Source: Diphasiastrum complanatum
Lineage: Eukaryota > Streptophyta > Lycopodiopsida > Lycopodiales > Lycopodiaceae
Assembly (NCBI GenBank): GCA_029204225.1
Contig: CM055109.1
Location: 32,622,927 to 32,686,926, forward strand
DNA length: 64,000 nt
Direction of reading: 5' to 3'
Part shown: positions 12,641 through 24,340 of the stretch, piece by piece
Layout: every line of letters starts with the position of its first letter
How positions within the stretch are numbered: position 1 is the first letter of the stretch
The notes under the pieces: generated by a model
Told to the model about the DNA's origin: nothing
The model's input: only the letters and a program-made list of their open reading frames with translations
The model's database searches: none
Position numbers and translations under genes: made by a program

Positions 12641-15286
12641 TAGAGATGGCAAGTATAAATTTGGTGGCAATGATAATAAGGTGGAAGATGCTTTATCATA
12701 AATATATGATGCAATTCTATTCATAAATAGTATGGAGGTACTTGTATGCAACCTAGCTCTAGACTTGGTGTACTATGATGGATGCCTTGATCTTGAAAGC
12801 TAAAATGCCCCATGTCCTCCTAGCAGAACATGTAGAGGATGGATCTTCTTAATGTGCCTTTGAGGAGATTGAGTCCATCAAATTGAAGATGATAATCATT
12901 GAGAAAGAACTTTGGAGATGCGTCAACGGTTCAATAGCCAAGCTGGCTGAACCTGACATGCTGACCACCTAGGAAGCTAAGGATGGCAAAGCACTTGCCA
13001 TTGTATCTCTAAATCTTAAAGATTCGCAAATAGCTCATGTAGCAAATTGTTCTAGCTCCAAAGAAGCATGGGACATTCTTTTGGGTCTATATGAAACGAC
13101 AGATGTGTCAACTCGTCTCTTCTTGAGAAAGAAGTTCTTGTCACTCAAGATGAGCGAAGGAACCTCAGTCACTAATCATCTGAATGAACTCAAACAGTTG
13201 CTTAATCAGCTAGTTGAATAGGTTTGCCAGTATCGGATGAAGATAGAGCTAAGTCCATTTTAGAATTGATACATAGTGATCTTTGTGGCCTTATCAGTGT
13301 TCCCTCTCTGGGTTCAACACTATATTTTATTACTTTTATCTATGACTATTCAAGATTCACCAGTATTATATTCATCAAGAACAAGTCTGCATCATTCAAC
13401 CGCTTCAAATAATTCAAGCAGTTTGCTGAGACACATATTGGTCAAAAACTCAAGACCCTGTGCACAGATAGTGGGAGAGAGTATATGTTTGACAAAATGT
13501 CCAATACCTATCATCATGCGACACTCATCCATAGTTCACTGCCAGCTACACACAACAGCAGAATGGAGTAGCTGAGAGGAAGAACCGAACATTACTCAAT
13601 GCAGCACGATCAATGATGTCAAATGCTCAGCTACCTAAGAATTTTTGGGCTGAAGCAATTTCAACAACTTGCTATCTGCAAAATTTTTCAAGCACTAAGC
13701 AGTCGACTCAAAGACTCCATTCGAAGCCTTTCATGGATATAAACTGAGATTGGAGCACCTTCGAGTGTTTGGTTGTCTAGCCTGAGAAAGGAGCTCGACC
13801 ATGTTAGCTGTAAAAGTATCTTCATTGGATACTCGACATCACACAAAGCCTATTGTATCTTATACGATGTCGAATTGAGACGAATCCCAGTGTTGAGACA
13901 TCATTTTTCTCGAAGATAGATTTTACGACTTCGAGCAGAAGCAGCCAATGCAAGAGTTCGTTCTAACGACTCCCATAACCATCGATAGGCCTCGACCTAC
14001 GACTATTCCGAATACAAATGAAGATACCCATGTCGCACAGCAAGGAGAATCATCATCTCAGCAATAGACTATTGTTCAAAGGTCTGCTCGACATCAACAT
14101 GAGCTTGATCATTATATCCTTCAGGCATTTATCAATTATGATGAACATACCTTTGTAGCAAAAGGACTGTCAAGTTCAAATGCAGACAACTGGTGCACTG
14201 CCATGAATGTTGAGTATAATTTGTTGATGAAGAGCAAGACCCGACGTCTTGTCGAAGCTCCTCATGATGCAGATACTATTGACACTAAGTGGATCTTCAA
14301 GTTTGAAGCTCAATCCAGATGGTTCGACAACCAAATGGAAAGCTCAACTAGTCGTCAAAGGATATGAAACAAACTTATGGAATTGACTACACTGATACGT
14401 TCAGTCCAGTAGTAAGACTTCAGTCAATTTGATCATCACTTGCTATCGCAGCTTCTGAAGATCTGGAAGTTCACTAGATGGATGTTCAGACATCCTATCT
14501 GAATGGATACCTACAAAAAGACATCTATATCTATCAACTTGAAGGTTACGTCCTTCAAGGCCAAGAACACAAGGTGTGCAAGTTGTAGAAAGCTCAGGCT
14601 GAAGCAAGCTCCAAGGGCCTGGTTTGATAGAATCAATCGATTTTTGTTGCAACACGATGTCATTCCAAATTCTACAGACTCTAATGTTTATCTCAAACAC
14701 AACGGCCCAAGCTATGTTATAATAAGCTCTATATGTTGATGACTCTCTGCTCATTAGCAATTCGAATTAGTTACTGCAAGAGACAAAGTCTCTATTGTCG
14801 AAGGAATTCGAAATGACTCATGCCCAATGCATTACCTCCTTGGGATCAAGATAACTATAATAGAAAACAAAAGGACCGCGATAAGCCAACAAAGGTATCT
14901 AACCAATGTACTCTACATGTATGGCATGGAAGCCTACAAGTTGATAGACTCGCCTATGGATCCAGGATTCAAACTGTCGAAGGACATGTGCCCGCTACAA
15001 CCGAAGCAAAGAATAAGGAGATATGCAAATACCCCTATCAATTGGTAGTAGGATCGATCATGTATGCCATGGTCTGCACACGACCCGATCATGCCTATAC
15101 AGTCAACACATTCGCACAATTTATGTCGAATCCAGGCCTACCTCACTGGAAAGCTCTAATGAGAGTTAAGAAACATTCAAGCCACAAAGCACTATGCTCT
15201 ATGTTATAGTGGAAATACAGAGAACGCTTTAACTCTACATACTTATTCTGACTCTGATTGGGGGCTAGAGATGTGGACACACAAAA
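12641..15286 (+). pseudogene. Ty1/copia pol relic with gag-integrase junction
   Basis: Gag of the UBN2 type (about 12890-13240) shows a KEAWDILLGLYE-like block, RLFLRKKFLSLKM and a LNELKQLLNQL block. It then passes directly into integrase (about 13240-13570) with ELIHSDLCGL and TDSGREYMF, so the zinc knuckle and protease are missing. RT follows (about 14160-15200) with DTKWIFKF, YLNGYLQKDIYIYQ, a frameshifted QAPRAWF block, an intact YVDD catalytic motif near 14733, and YLLGIKI. A fragment of RNase H (SDSDW) ends near 15286. Many frameshifts and stops are present. The adjoining minus-strand copia begins after an unassigned 150-bp gap. Confidence 0.85.
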
Positions 15287-15444
15287 ACTCACTTTTGGCT
15301 TGTTGGAGAGAGGGAGATGAATGAGAGTTGAGGAAGGTGTTGTATTTTAGAAACGAAAAGTTAGCTCAGAGGGGTAAGACAAACCCAAACGAGAAACGAA
15401 CTCGAACAGAAATTGTTCGTGCGCGAATAACCACTGACCTGATG
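15287..15444. other. Junction between two opposed copia fragments
   Basis: This is short non-matching sequence between the plus-strand copia and the minus-strand copia. No target-site duplication, LTR end or coding block was recognised. Confidence 0.3.
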
Positions 15445-16760
15445 GAGATTGTCATTGCTGACATCTCCATACCAGATGCACTGGTCCATGGTAGCTCGAA
15501 TATATCTCATGACATATGAGAGCCTTCCAATGGGTAATGCCAGGATTAGCCATGTATTGGCTGAGTGAGCTTATAGTAAAAGAGATATCAGGTCTTGTAC
15601 AGACCATTGCGTACGTGAGAGATCCCAATATCGATCGATAAGGGTATTCTCTCATTTGCTCCACTTCCTGCTTGGTCTGCAGACATTGGTCCTTTGACAG
15701 ATGCAGGCCTGGATCCATTGGTGAGTGAGCTAATTTACATTTCATCAAATTGTATTTGTTAAGAACATTGTGAAAATACCTTTGTTGAGTGATGTAAATC
15801 AGTCGATTTGCTCTGTCTCTGTGGATTTGAATTTCCAAACAGAAATGATCTTCGTCCAGATCAGTCATGTCGAACTTTGAAAACAACATCTGCTTCAAAT
15901 TTTTGACCATATTGGTATTGTTGCTGAAGAGCAACATATCATCCACGTACAAGGTGATGATGCTGAAGGATTGATGTACTGACTTGGAATAGACGTTGCA
16001 ATTAGCAGTGCTTGGTTTGAATCCTTGTTCGATGAGGAATGTATTGATCCTCTAAAACCAAGCTCTGGCAGACTGTTTCAGGCCGTACAGTGCTTTGTGG
16101 AATTTATAGACATGATTTTTCATACCTTCCAGAACGTATCCTTTGGGCTGGATCATGTAGATAGCTTCTTGTATCACTCCATTCAGATAGGCTGTTTGTA
16201 CATCGAGTTGATGCACTTCAAGGTCAGCAGCTGCAGCATAAGACAAGAGCATTCGGATCGACGAATGTTTGACGATTGGACTAAAAGTCTCAATGTAGTC
16301 GACATTTGGGATCTGGGTGAATCCTCGTGCTACCAGTCTTGCCTTCCTTCGGTCAATTGCTCCGTTGGCATTGTATTTGATCTTCAAGATCCATTTGCAA
16401 TCAATGATATTGCAGCCAATAGAAGCTTCGACTAATGACCATGTCTGGTTCTTGATCAGAGAGAAATACTCTCTATCCATAGCTTCTCTCCAGAGATTAG
16501 AGTTTGGTTGGCTGAGTGCCTCTTTGACTATCATCGGTTCCCGTATCAAGAGACAGACATACTCAAGAGTATACCTTGTGGGCTATGTGCGCACTCGGCT
16601 TGTTCTTCTGGGAGGATTTGACTGAAGAACCGCTCCTGGGAGACGTCTGCTTCATTTGGCGGCCTTCTCTCATCACCTGTGACGACTTCCCACACGTCTT
16701 TCTCCATCAGTATGTTTTTCATTTTGAATTTCCACACTGCATAGTTGGAAATCCTGTCCA
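15445..16760 (-). pseudogene. Ty1/copia deletion derivative: gag N-terminus joined to RT
   Basis: Read on the minus strand, a gag start (KLDRISNYAVWKFKMK, then KDVWEVV) at about 16760-16640 is followed almost at once by the spacer before RT (SRVRT, then EPMIVKEALSQP). RT then runs from about 16540 to 15450 with WREAMDREY, ARLVARGFTQ, QTAYLNGVIQEAIYM, LYGLKQSARAWF, an intact YVDDMLLF and SILGSLTYAMVCTRPD. Protease and integrase are absent. RT is split into two frames near 16050-15950. RNase H is missing at the left end. The fragment is more intact than its neighbours. Confidence 0.85.
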
Positions 16761-17393
16761 ATTTGCAGTTAGTTCCTTGAGTCTGTATACGACCAATCTT
16801 GGTATAACACATTAGAAGGCTCTTATCAGAGTCATGAGATATATATATTTTTGAGCTACTATGGACTTTCGTATTTGTTATAGAGGAGTCAACAACGACA
16901 AACTCAATATTTTCAATGATTTTTCAAATGCAAGTTGGGCAGGAGATGTAGACACTCATAAATCTACTTCAGGATTTACATTCTTCCTAAAAAATGGTCC
17001 TATTTCATGGAATAGTAGCAAGCAAACTTTGGTAGCTCTATCTTCCATTGAAGCGGAGTATATCGATGTCTCTCAGGCTACAAAAGAAGCAATATGGTTG
17101 AGAAAGTTACTTTCAGATATCAGTCTGAATCAATATGCTTCGACAATTCTTTTTTCTAATAATCAAAGTGCCATTGCTTTATCAGCCAACCCTAGATTTC
17201 ATTATAGGAGTAAGCACATATAACTATGTCAAAAGCAAAGTTCTAGACAAAGAGGTTGACTTGCAGTATTGTCGAACGCAAGATATGACAGCGGATATTT
17301 TTACTAAAGCATTAAGCTTGGATGCACACAAGAAATTTTGTGCAGAACTAAGTTTGAAGGTCAAAGCATTCATGGATTCAGATTAAGGGGGAG
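16757..17393 (+). pseudogene. Ty1/copia RT tail and RNase H with PPT
   Basis: From 16757 the plus strand reads AVSSLSLYTTNLGITH, a stop, then ALIRVMRYI. RNase H follows: NASWAGDVDTHKSTSGF, LSSIEAEY, NQSAIAL and, after a frameshift at about 17223, DMTADIFTKAL, ending at 17386. A polypurine tract (aagggggag, 17385-17393) ends the internal region. This is not the direct continuation of the 12641-15286 element, because the RNase H start is present in both. Confidence 0.85.
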
Positions 17394-17470
17394 TGTTGGA
17401 TTATTCTCCTAATTATCGACTAATCCGTCTTTTAATCTTCATCCACTTATTATCCAGTTCTGTAGTTTTA
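17394..17470 (+). mobile_element. Truncated 3' LTR of the preceding copia
   Basis: TGTTGGATTATTCTCC begins directly after the polypurine tract. Only about 80 bp remain before the next copia RT begins, so the LTR was cut by the junction with that element. A related TGTTGGATT start occurs at 38695. Confidence 0.65.
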
Positions 17471-17474
17471 TGCA

Positions 17475-18454
17475 TGTTTCTACATAGTCTATAGATGACA
17501 TCATCATTAGTGGAAATAGTGTTGATGGTATTGAAAAAAATCAAGATAGATCTATCCTTAGAGTTCAAGATGGTAGATCTAGGGTGTCTTCACTTCATCT
17601 TAGGCATAGAAGTACTTAGAGGGTCTGATTTTATCTTTATAAGTCAAGTAAACTATGCTCAAAGTCTTTTGAAGAAGTTTAAGATGGAAGTATGCAAAAG
17701 TGTTGACACACCAATGGAGCAAGATGTAAAAGTGCCAAATGAAGATGATGAAAGATCCTTCATGGACATCACTTTGTTTAGGCAACTTATAGGTTCCTTA
17801 ATGTGGATCACTATAGCTAGACCAGATCTTAGCTTTAGTGTATGTAGGTTGAGCCAATCCATGCAAAAGCCATTGAATATCCATTGGAAAAAGGCTAAGA
17901 GGATTCTAAGATACATCTCGGGTACATTGGATTTTGGGATTCTATATAGAGGAGATGTGATTAACCTTCATGCATTTAGTGATTCAGATTTTGCAGGGGA
18001 CAAGAGGGATAGAAAATCAACAAGTGCCTATTCAACTTTTATAGGAGAATGTGTGGTTTCATGGCTTTCAAAAAAGCAAGAAACTATATCTCTATCTTCA
18101 ACCGAGCCCGAGTACAACGCTTTGACAACCACTACAAAGGAGGTACTTTGGATCAAGAGATTATTGGTGGAGCTAAAGATCATGGATTCAGAGGAGGCAC
18201 CAATCATCTACAATGACAATATATCAGCCCAACACCTTGCATCTAGCCCAATCTTCCATGCAAGATCTAAGCACATTGAGATATGCCATCACTTTGTGAG
18301 AGAAATGGTGCAAGCCAAGGAGATTGCTTTGGAGCATGTTCCAAGCAATGAATGTGTAGCTGATCTACTTACTAAACCACTTCAAAAGACACCTTTTATG
18401 AAGTTCAGATCATCACTTGGAGTGATTAGTAAAGCAATGATTGAACCAAGCTAG
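17475..18454 (+). pseudogene. Ty1/copia RT C-terminal half and RNase H, one long open frame
   Basis: The 319-codon frame from 17495 starts in the RT fingers/palm just after the catalytic YVDD position. The DDIIISGN block lies in another frame upstream, and a shift in the A-run near 17536 brings in the long frame. Motifs follow in order: DLGCLHFILGIEV, SLLKKFKMEVCKSVDTPM, LIGSLMWITIARPDLSF, RNase H SDSDFAGDKRDRKSTSAY, LSSTEPEYNAL, HARSKHIEICHHF and ADLLTKPLQK. This part is uninterrupted and is the best-preserved copia coding piece here. Gag, protease, integrase and the N-terminal RT are missing, so it is still a pseudogene. Confidence 0.85.
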
Positions 18455-18468
18455 ATAGTGAGGAGGAG

Positions 18469-18930
18469 TGTTAAAAATTCACAATTCTAGCTTGACTAGT
18501 TTTGGTCATATGACTTGTAAATAGTTAGATGGTCATGATGTGGCTTGTCACACGTGTCAAATAGCTAGGATTCCATTCATAAGGATGCTCTCAAGTAGAC
18601 CTAAGTGTTAGAACCTTTGGAATGAGTCCAAATTATGCTTAGATACAAGGGAGAAAAAATAGGAGCTATTTTTGGTAATTTTTGCATTGTTGAGGGATCT
18701 CCAAGATTCCAACCCTAACTTGGTAGGGATGAAAGATCCACCAAAATTAGCATTAGGGATAGGTTTAGGGCTACTCATACCTGCCCAAAATCGTGATGGA
18801 TCATGTATATAGGTGATGATATCTCACCAAAATCAATCAAGCAATTTCATGTTTTTTCTCTCATAATGGTGCAATTGCTCTCTATGTTCATAATTGTTTG
18901 AGTACTTGTGATTACTAATGATTATAGGAT
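18469..18930 (+). mobile_element. 3' LTR of the copia at 17475-18454
   Basis: A polypurine tract (gaggaggag, 18460-18468) is followed by TGTTAAAAATTC, the LTR start. A TATA-like catgtatatagg lies near 18803. The start resembles that of the LTR at 49614 read on the minus strand, which suggests a shared lineage. The right end was not fixed; 18930 is a rough limit. Confidence 0.6.
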
Positions 18931-19059
18931 TGAATGTAGGTCTGGTGTACAGTACTCAGACTGTGGGAGGCCGTACTTTCACATGTGTGAAGCCTTCTTC
19001 AAGGATTTGGGCCATTTAGTGAGGTTCAAGCATAGATTTTTTATGGATTTTGATGGTTC

Positions 19060-19340
19060 ACTAATCTTATGAAATCATAATCTATTGTTTTCCTCATCAT
19101 TTCAAGTTTTTTAGGATCCTTATTTGCTGTAATTTTTACAAATATGTCATCCAAATACACTACTACAAACTTCCATAGATATGGACAAAGAATATTGCTC
19201 ATCATTTGTTAGAATGTAGTGGGTGCATTGACGAGTCCAAATCATAACACTAAAAAGTCATAGTGGCCACACCTAGTTCAACAACCAGTCTTAGAAACAT
19301 CCTCATTCTTAATTCTTATATGATGGTAGTTTATGTTGGA
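19060..19340 (-). pseudogene. Ty3/gypsy RT palm fragment
   Basis: The minus strand from about 19255 down reads a decayed PFGL block, VNAPTTFQQMMSNIL and a VVVYLDDIF strand that keeps the catalytic aspartates. It then runs through NKDPKKLEMM. Flanking RT parts and other domains are not recognisable. It resembles the relic at 3780-6130 in design, but the two are far diverged. Confidence 0.7.
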
Positions 19341-20655
19341 GTCAATCTCCCTTCACCTTCTGATCCATTTAAATAGATGCAAGCTTTATTTCCTACTACT
19401 CTCTGTTTTTCTATCAACTATAGATGTAATTCTACAGAAAAACACTGGATTCTACATAGGCAAAAAAGCCAAAATCTGCGAGACTACATATTTACTCACA
19501 ATTATGTGATAGTTTGGTTGCTTGCAGATTTACACGAAGTTTCGCAATAGGTGAAAAATGTGAAAAATATGAAGTATCAAGCACAAAAGGACTATATGAT
19601 AATCTAATAGGTTTAAATTGTTTTATGAAAGCTTCTTTCAAGACTTCCCATTCATTAGATACAAGCATATCTCGTCATTTCAGCCTTCTCGACACTTGCA
19701 ACATTGTATTTCTTGCAAATATCAAAAGGTGATAATGATAGTATGCTCACCATCAACTAGTACGACATTTTACAAACTATCATGAATTGTAATAAGGCTT
19801 TGTTAGTCATAATCACTACCATCTATTATAAGATTTGTTAATTGTACAGTTCATCAGAAGATTACACGATGATTAGTTGGTCAATAAATAGTGACTAAAT
19901 GCCAACATTAAAAGTGGTGTAGAGAGGAAGAGATCGACCATTGAGAGGTGATCACAAGAGAGTTTTATAGTGTGCAAATTAGTGTGGGACACATAGTGCT
20001 ATGCACGATCCTAAGCTATTTCATGACATACCTTATTACCAACTTCAACACATCAATATTTTGCTATTTTTTCTCCCTAAAACCCTAGCATTTCATGCTT
20101 TTCATTTTAAGAGTCACATTAACACATACTTTGCAAGAGATCCATCAATTCATGAGATTTATTTATAAGCTTTTAGTTAAAACAAAATGTATCTTTATGG
20201 GTTAAAATGAAATGCACAATAGAGTTTTATTGACCTAAGTTGGTCAAATGTTGAAATACACGTGATCAATGGAAACAACAATTGTGTTTTGTCTATCATT
20301 TTGGGGATAAGTACATTATAGAGCTTGGGGCTTCTTGATATTATTCACAAAAGTGATTGCTTTGAATCAAGTCCCCTTTTAGCATGCCGTGTGGAAGATG
20401 GTAATCAAACTCTTTTGTGGAAGTAAAAAATGATATCCGTTGGAGTGTCAAGTGGGATGAGCTATTTCTGATCAAAACTCCACCCCAGGCACTTTTTTGT
20501 GATGAAGTGTTGAGAGTGCTGATGCAAAGACGGTACAGGTAGACAGCAGTGAATCTATGAACATAATCTGTACATCTTTGTCTACAACCCATGCTTGGAA
20601 AAATAGTTTACAGAGTTACTCGGATTTTTGAAAAAATTACACAATGTGGTTGTGT
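19341..20655. other. AT-rich intergenic stretch
   Basis: I see no gene, LTR boundary or clear repeat. The last few hundred bases next to 20656 are probably the 3' region of the minus-strand DUF7054 gene. Confidence 0.4.
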
Positions 20656-21698
20656 TTATGCTGAGCATACAATAGTGCTTTTGACATTCCACCATAGTTT
20701 CCAGTGCATGGAAGCAGCTCGTGCATTTCTTGCATTTGCCTGCTCAAGGTCCTCTGGTTGCTTTCTGTGGAGGGAAAACTTCCTTGTTCCAACACTGCCC
20801 ACAAGTTTCAAAGGATCCAATGCTGCAAAAAACAAAAGCAAAAACGCTTTGAGATTGGCTTGGGAATATCTACAAAACCAGGGTTCTGATGAGAAGATCA
20901 ATCTCTGATACCAAAAGATGCAAAATTTCTTTGGACGTAGCAGTAGATCTATAGAGGAAGCTTTGAAAATGCTGTTCTAACCTTCAAAGTCGCAACTGTA
21001 AAGCTGCATGAAGGAAGATTCAAGTCCAAGAGCAGGCAACCGCCCCTCCCTGGCATACGCTTGCAAAGTAAGCTCGATCACTCTGTTCACCGGATAGTTG
21101 ACATCCACCACAAATCTCAGGGGCCCAGTACTTTTCAGCACATTCACCGTGACCAGCATCTTGCAAGTCTTACTGCCTAACTTGGCCTGTTGATCACTCT
21201 AAAACTTTAGCTTGAAAAGCCTATTTGATTTATCTTTATAGATTATCAGAAGCATTCAACTGAATTGGTGGAAGAATGATATAAGAGCTCGGATTTTGTG
21301 TCATCAGGGGCAGCAGAGTTCGTTACCTGGTTTCTGACGGGAAATGGTTTGGGAAAAATCTTGCTTTCGAACTGTGAATGGATTGGAGAAGACATTCGAT
21401 CGATTGAACAAGCCTGTGAATTACTCTCCACAGAATGCATCCACTGATCTGTTTCTGCACTTTCGGGTGATCCACAAGCAAAAACTGAGCGCCTTGTGTT
21501 TCCGCTTCGAACATTGGGAGAAGTTGCAAGTTCCTCATCAAGATTTCTAGGACAAGAGCCCATTCGAAAATTCACGTTTCTCAAATTTCTGAAACTCTTT
21601 TTGGGCGATGCACTGGGAGATTTCCTCAGGAACGGCTTTTCAGAACAGATGGATTCGTTTGCAAGATTTACAGCTGATTGCTGAACTTTGATAGCCAT
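20656..21698 (-). CDS. DUF7054 protein (At4g22758-like), three exons
   Basis: Exons 21698-21327, 21186-20982 and 20822-20656 join in phase to a 247-codon frame with GT..AG introns. The conserved core starts at about residue 134: LVTVNVLKSTGPLRFVV, then AYAREGRLP and, across the last intron, EALDPLKLVGSVGTRKF. That is the ubiquitin-like fold pattern of plant DUF7054 proteins. The first 120 residues are rich in Ser, Arg and Lys and look disordered, as is usual in this family. The function of the family is not established. No single reading frame covers the gene, so it is easy to miss. The start at 21698 is the first Met of the open exon; an exon further 5' cannot be excluded. Confidence 0.85.
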
Positions 21699-23092
21699 CT
21701 CAAGAACCAGAATTCAGCTCAGCTTCCACCAGATACAATTGCAAAACTGCTCAGATTTGCAGTTGGCCTGGATTCAAGCCAATGCAAGATTGAACCAAGA
21801 GTGCTTTGCTGTAGACAATCTTGGGTAGGATCTTCTTGAGGCTTGCACTAATCCAGACTCTGGATCCAGCCTGAGATTCTCTTGCTCTGCCCTTACTGCT
21901 CCAACACCAGTTTTTATCCAATTGTGTAGCATCTGCATGCCTTGATTCACAAATGTAAATGGAGCCCAACTGCAGCTATGAGATCCTGATGTAATCCAAA
22001 TGCAGCCCAACTTCTCAAAGCTTCAAATTGGAAGCTCTTTCTGTGATCAAATGCAGCAAACTCTTAATTTTGAAGCTATTTGTTATGCCAAACGCAGGTA
22101 ATAGTTCTATTCTGTCCAGTTTATTCAAATTCAACTGCCCAGTTGCTTGATCAGAAAGCAAATTTTATTTGTATATGCAATACTGCTTGATATGTTTTAC
22201 TCAATTTTAGGTGCAATAACGAGAATAATGTTGGTGAGAGGAATATTATCATGCATTTTGGGAAATAAAAGGCAATAAAATCTCTCAAATTTTGGAACCT
22301 GAGCAGGGGAAAAAATCATAGTTCCGAGAATAGTTATATGTGTATGCGTATTTTCTGATGCATCCTATACATAGAAATGCTGATGCCATAGAAATGCTAT
22401 CTTACAAAAGGAAGTACTAGTGAATCATTCCTCCAATATGGGTGATGCATGAGTACCATTGCATCCCCATGACATCAATCCTATGATGGCTTCTATATGT
22501 AGCTAAAAAATTGAGAATAATGATGGCGATGATGTTCAAGTTACCGTATTCCATGACAAATATCCAAACTCGTAAAAAATGATTGGTCATCAGCCATTAT
22601 TAACATGCAATTCACTACTATATGTGGAAAGGTCAAAATTAGATAGCATCTTCTGGAATTTAAATGGTAAGCAACATGTCTATATATTTCAAAGTCAATG
22701 TCTTATTGAATAATTAGTGCTTTGGTAGTATGTACATGCAATGATGTACACGTCAAAGTTGCATGTGTGAAATTTGATGATAAGCTCATTATAGAGCACA
22801 TGATCAAGTTGGTCGAGGAAATATGTGAAGAAGTCAAAGTCAAAAGAAGTGCTTGAAAACTTAGACAATATTACTAGTAAATGAAGAGGCACATGCAATA
22901 TGAAAATATGAAGGGCCTTCACACCGATGAAGACTTTGAGTGGCATGCAAAAAGGATAACTAGTGAATAGCATGCACCCGTTGAGGTCCATGTCCACAAA
23001 AAGCAAGTTTATGTGCAAGATTAGCATGCAAATTAGCATTCACTACCTGATGTCTAGATCCAAGAATAGCATGCACGAGTTGTTGTGTTCGC
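21699..23092. other. Intergenic region upstream of the DUF7054 gene
   Basis: The first 300-400 bp are the likely promoter and 5' untranslated region of the minus-strand gene. The remainder to 23092 holds no domain, LTR or tandem repeat that I can support. Confidence 0.4.
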
Positions 23093-23093
23093 G

Positions 23094-23141
<48 letters not shown>
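23093..23141. repeat. (GA)n microsatellite
   Basis: About 24 uninterrupted GA dinucleotides lie just left of the minus-strand copia fragment. Confidence 0.95.
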
Positions 23142-23143
<2 letters not shown>

Positions 23144-23171
23144 CTCAAAAGAACAACACCCTAGTTGACTT

Positions 23172-23780
23172 TCAATCTATTGTATCCCTTGCATGATTTG
23201 AATCTGAAAATACCCTTAGATTGATTTGTGACCTTCCAAATTCAATGCCAAAATCTCTAGTGCCCAATATGTACCTCAAGACTCTTCTTGCCAACCTCCA
23301 ATATTTCATACTAGGATTTTGCATGAAATTTGGAAAGCTAAGATAGTCATAGTTAACGAGACAGTCCACCAATTGACTTTCTATAGATAGTTACAGATTT
23401 ACAATTCATGTCCATGGGTGTTGCAATGGATTTACATTTGTCCATCTTAAACTTCTTAAGAATAGAACACACATATTTTTCTTGACACGAGGAAGTAGTA
23501 TTATGGTTCCTCCAAACTTTTATTAACTTTGTCATATTGTCTTTGATGTTGAAAGTGATCATGGCAAAAGCCTTGCCATCTTTCACTCTCCATTTGGTGA
23601 TAGTGGCTGCATCACCTTCAAGTATAACTTTTGTGCCATCAATGATGTCTCACAGTTCCTATGACCTTCATTTTGAACTTCCAGAGATGGTAGTTACTCT
23701 CATTGAGTCTGTTGATTAGAGAAAAACTAGTAGATGGATCCATTCTGGTTGAGCGAGATCGTTGGTAGAAACAACGATTT
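23172..23780 (-). pseudogene. Ty1/copia deletion derivative: gag joined to RT/RNase H
   Basis: On the minus strand, gag N-terminal sequence (RLNESNYHLWKFKMK, then WRVKDGKAFAMI) at about 23710-23540 runs straight into RT C-terminal sequence. That part reads EKYVCSILKKFKMDKCKS, then IATPMDMNC, SKSIGGL-like, YWRLARRVLRYILGT and the RNase H start FSDSNHA, at about 23500-23175. Protease, integrase and most of RT are absent. It belongs with the PBS at 23875-23886 and the LTR beyond it. A frameshift near 23355 separates RT from RNase H. Confidence 0.85.
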
Positions 23781-23874
23781 CGAGATATTGTTGGTTGCGC
23801 ACATGCTAGAACATTGTCTTGGTAGAAACAAGGCTTGATAATCCATAGACGTTGTGCAGATTACTGAATAGCCC

Positions 23875-23886
23875 GCTCTGATACCA
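23875..23886 (-). mobile_element. Primer binding site (initiator tRNA-Met type)
   Basis: The minus strand reads TGGTATCAGAGC immediately after the LTR end ...GACA. This matches the usual copia primer site and places the 5' LTR to the right. Confidence 0.85.
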
Positions 23887-24340
23887 TGTCGGAAATCAGT
23901 GGGAATGAGCGGAAGCTGATGAGTGGGCTTGGTTTGTAGGATCAGAAGCACAACAAACAACAACACAATGTTCAATTGAATGATTCAGACAAATGACAAT
24001 GAAATGATATAGTAGTGGGATTGAGAATTTGCACTCTGATTAGTATCAAACAGCGAGCACAATGTTTGAGGTGATAACTTCAGCTAATAGTCGTTGAGCG
24101 TGATAACATTGGCTATTTAAAACTCGAATAATCAGAAGAAGTTTTCTGATGAGAATTCTAGGATTGATATCCTTCAAAATATCTATAGCAACCTTTTGTT
24201 GCACTTATTACAACCGCCTCATTACAGTTAATGAATGTACAACGTGGGCATGCACATTTCGGGCAATCCGTGCGGAATGGAATGTGCATGCGTTATGTGG
24301 CAGCTCGTCATCATTGGTTGTCCACATGCACATTCCATCA
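23887..24340 (-). mobile_element. 5' LTR of the copia derivative
   Basis: The minus strand runs from about 24340 to ...CCGACA at 23887, directly before the PBS. It matches the plus-strand remnant at 1243-1650 over roughly 350 bp, so both are LTRs of one family. The outer end at 24340 is a guess based on a TG dinucleotide. Confidence 0.7.

Noticed and set aside
16025-16435. 136-codon plus frame
   Set aside because: It is the antisense of the minus-strand copia RT, which has clear motifs.
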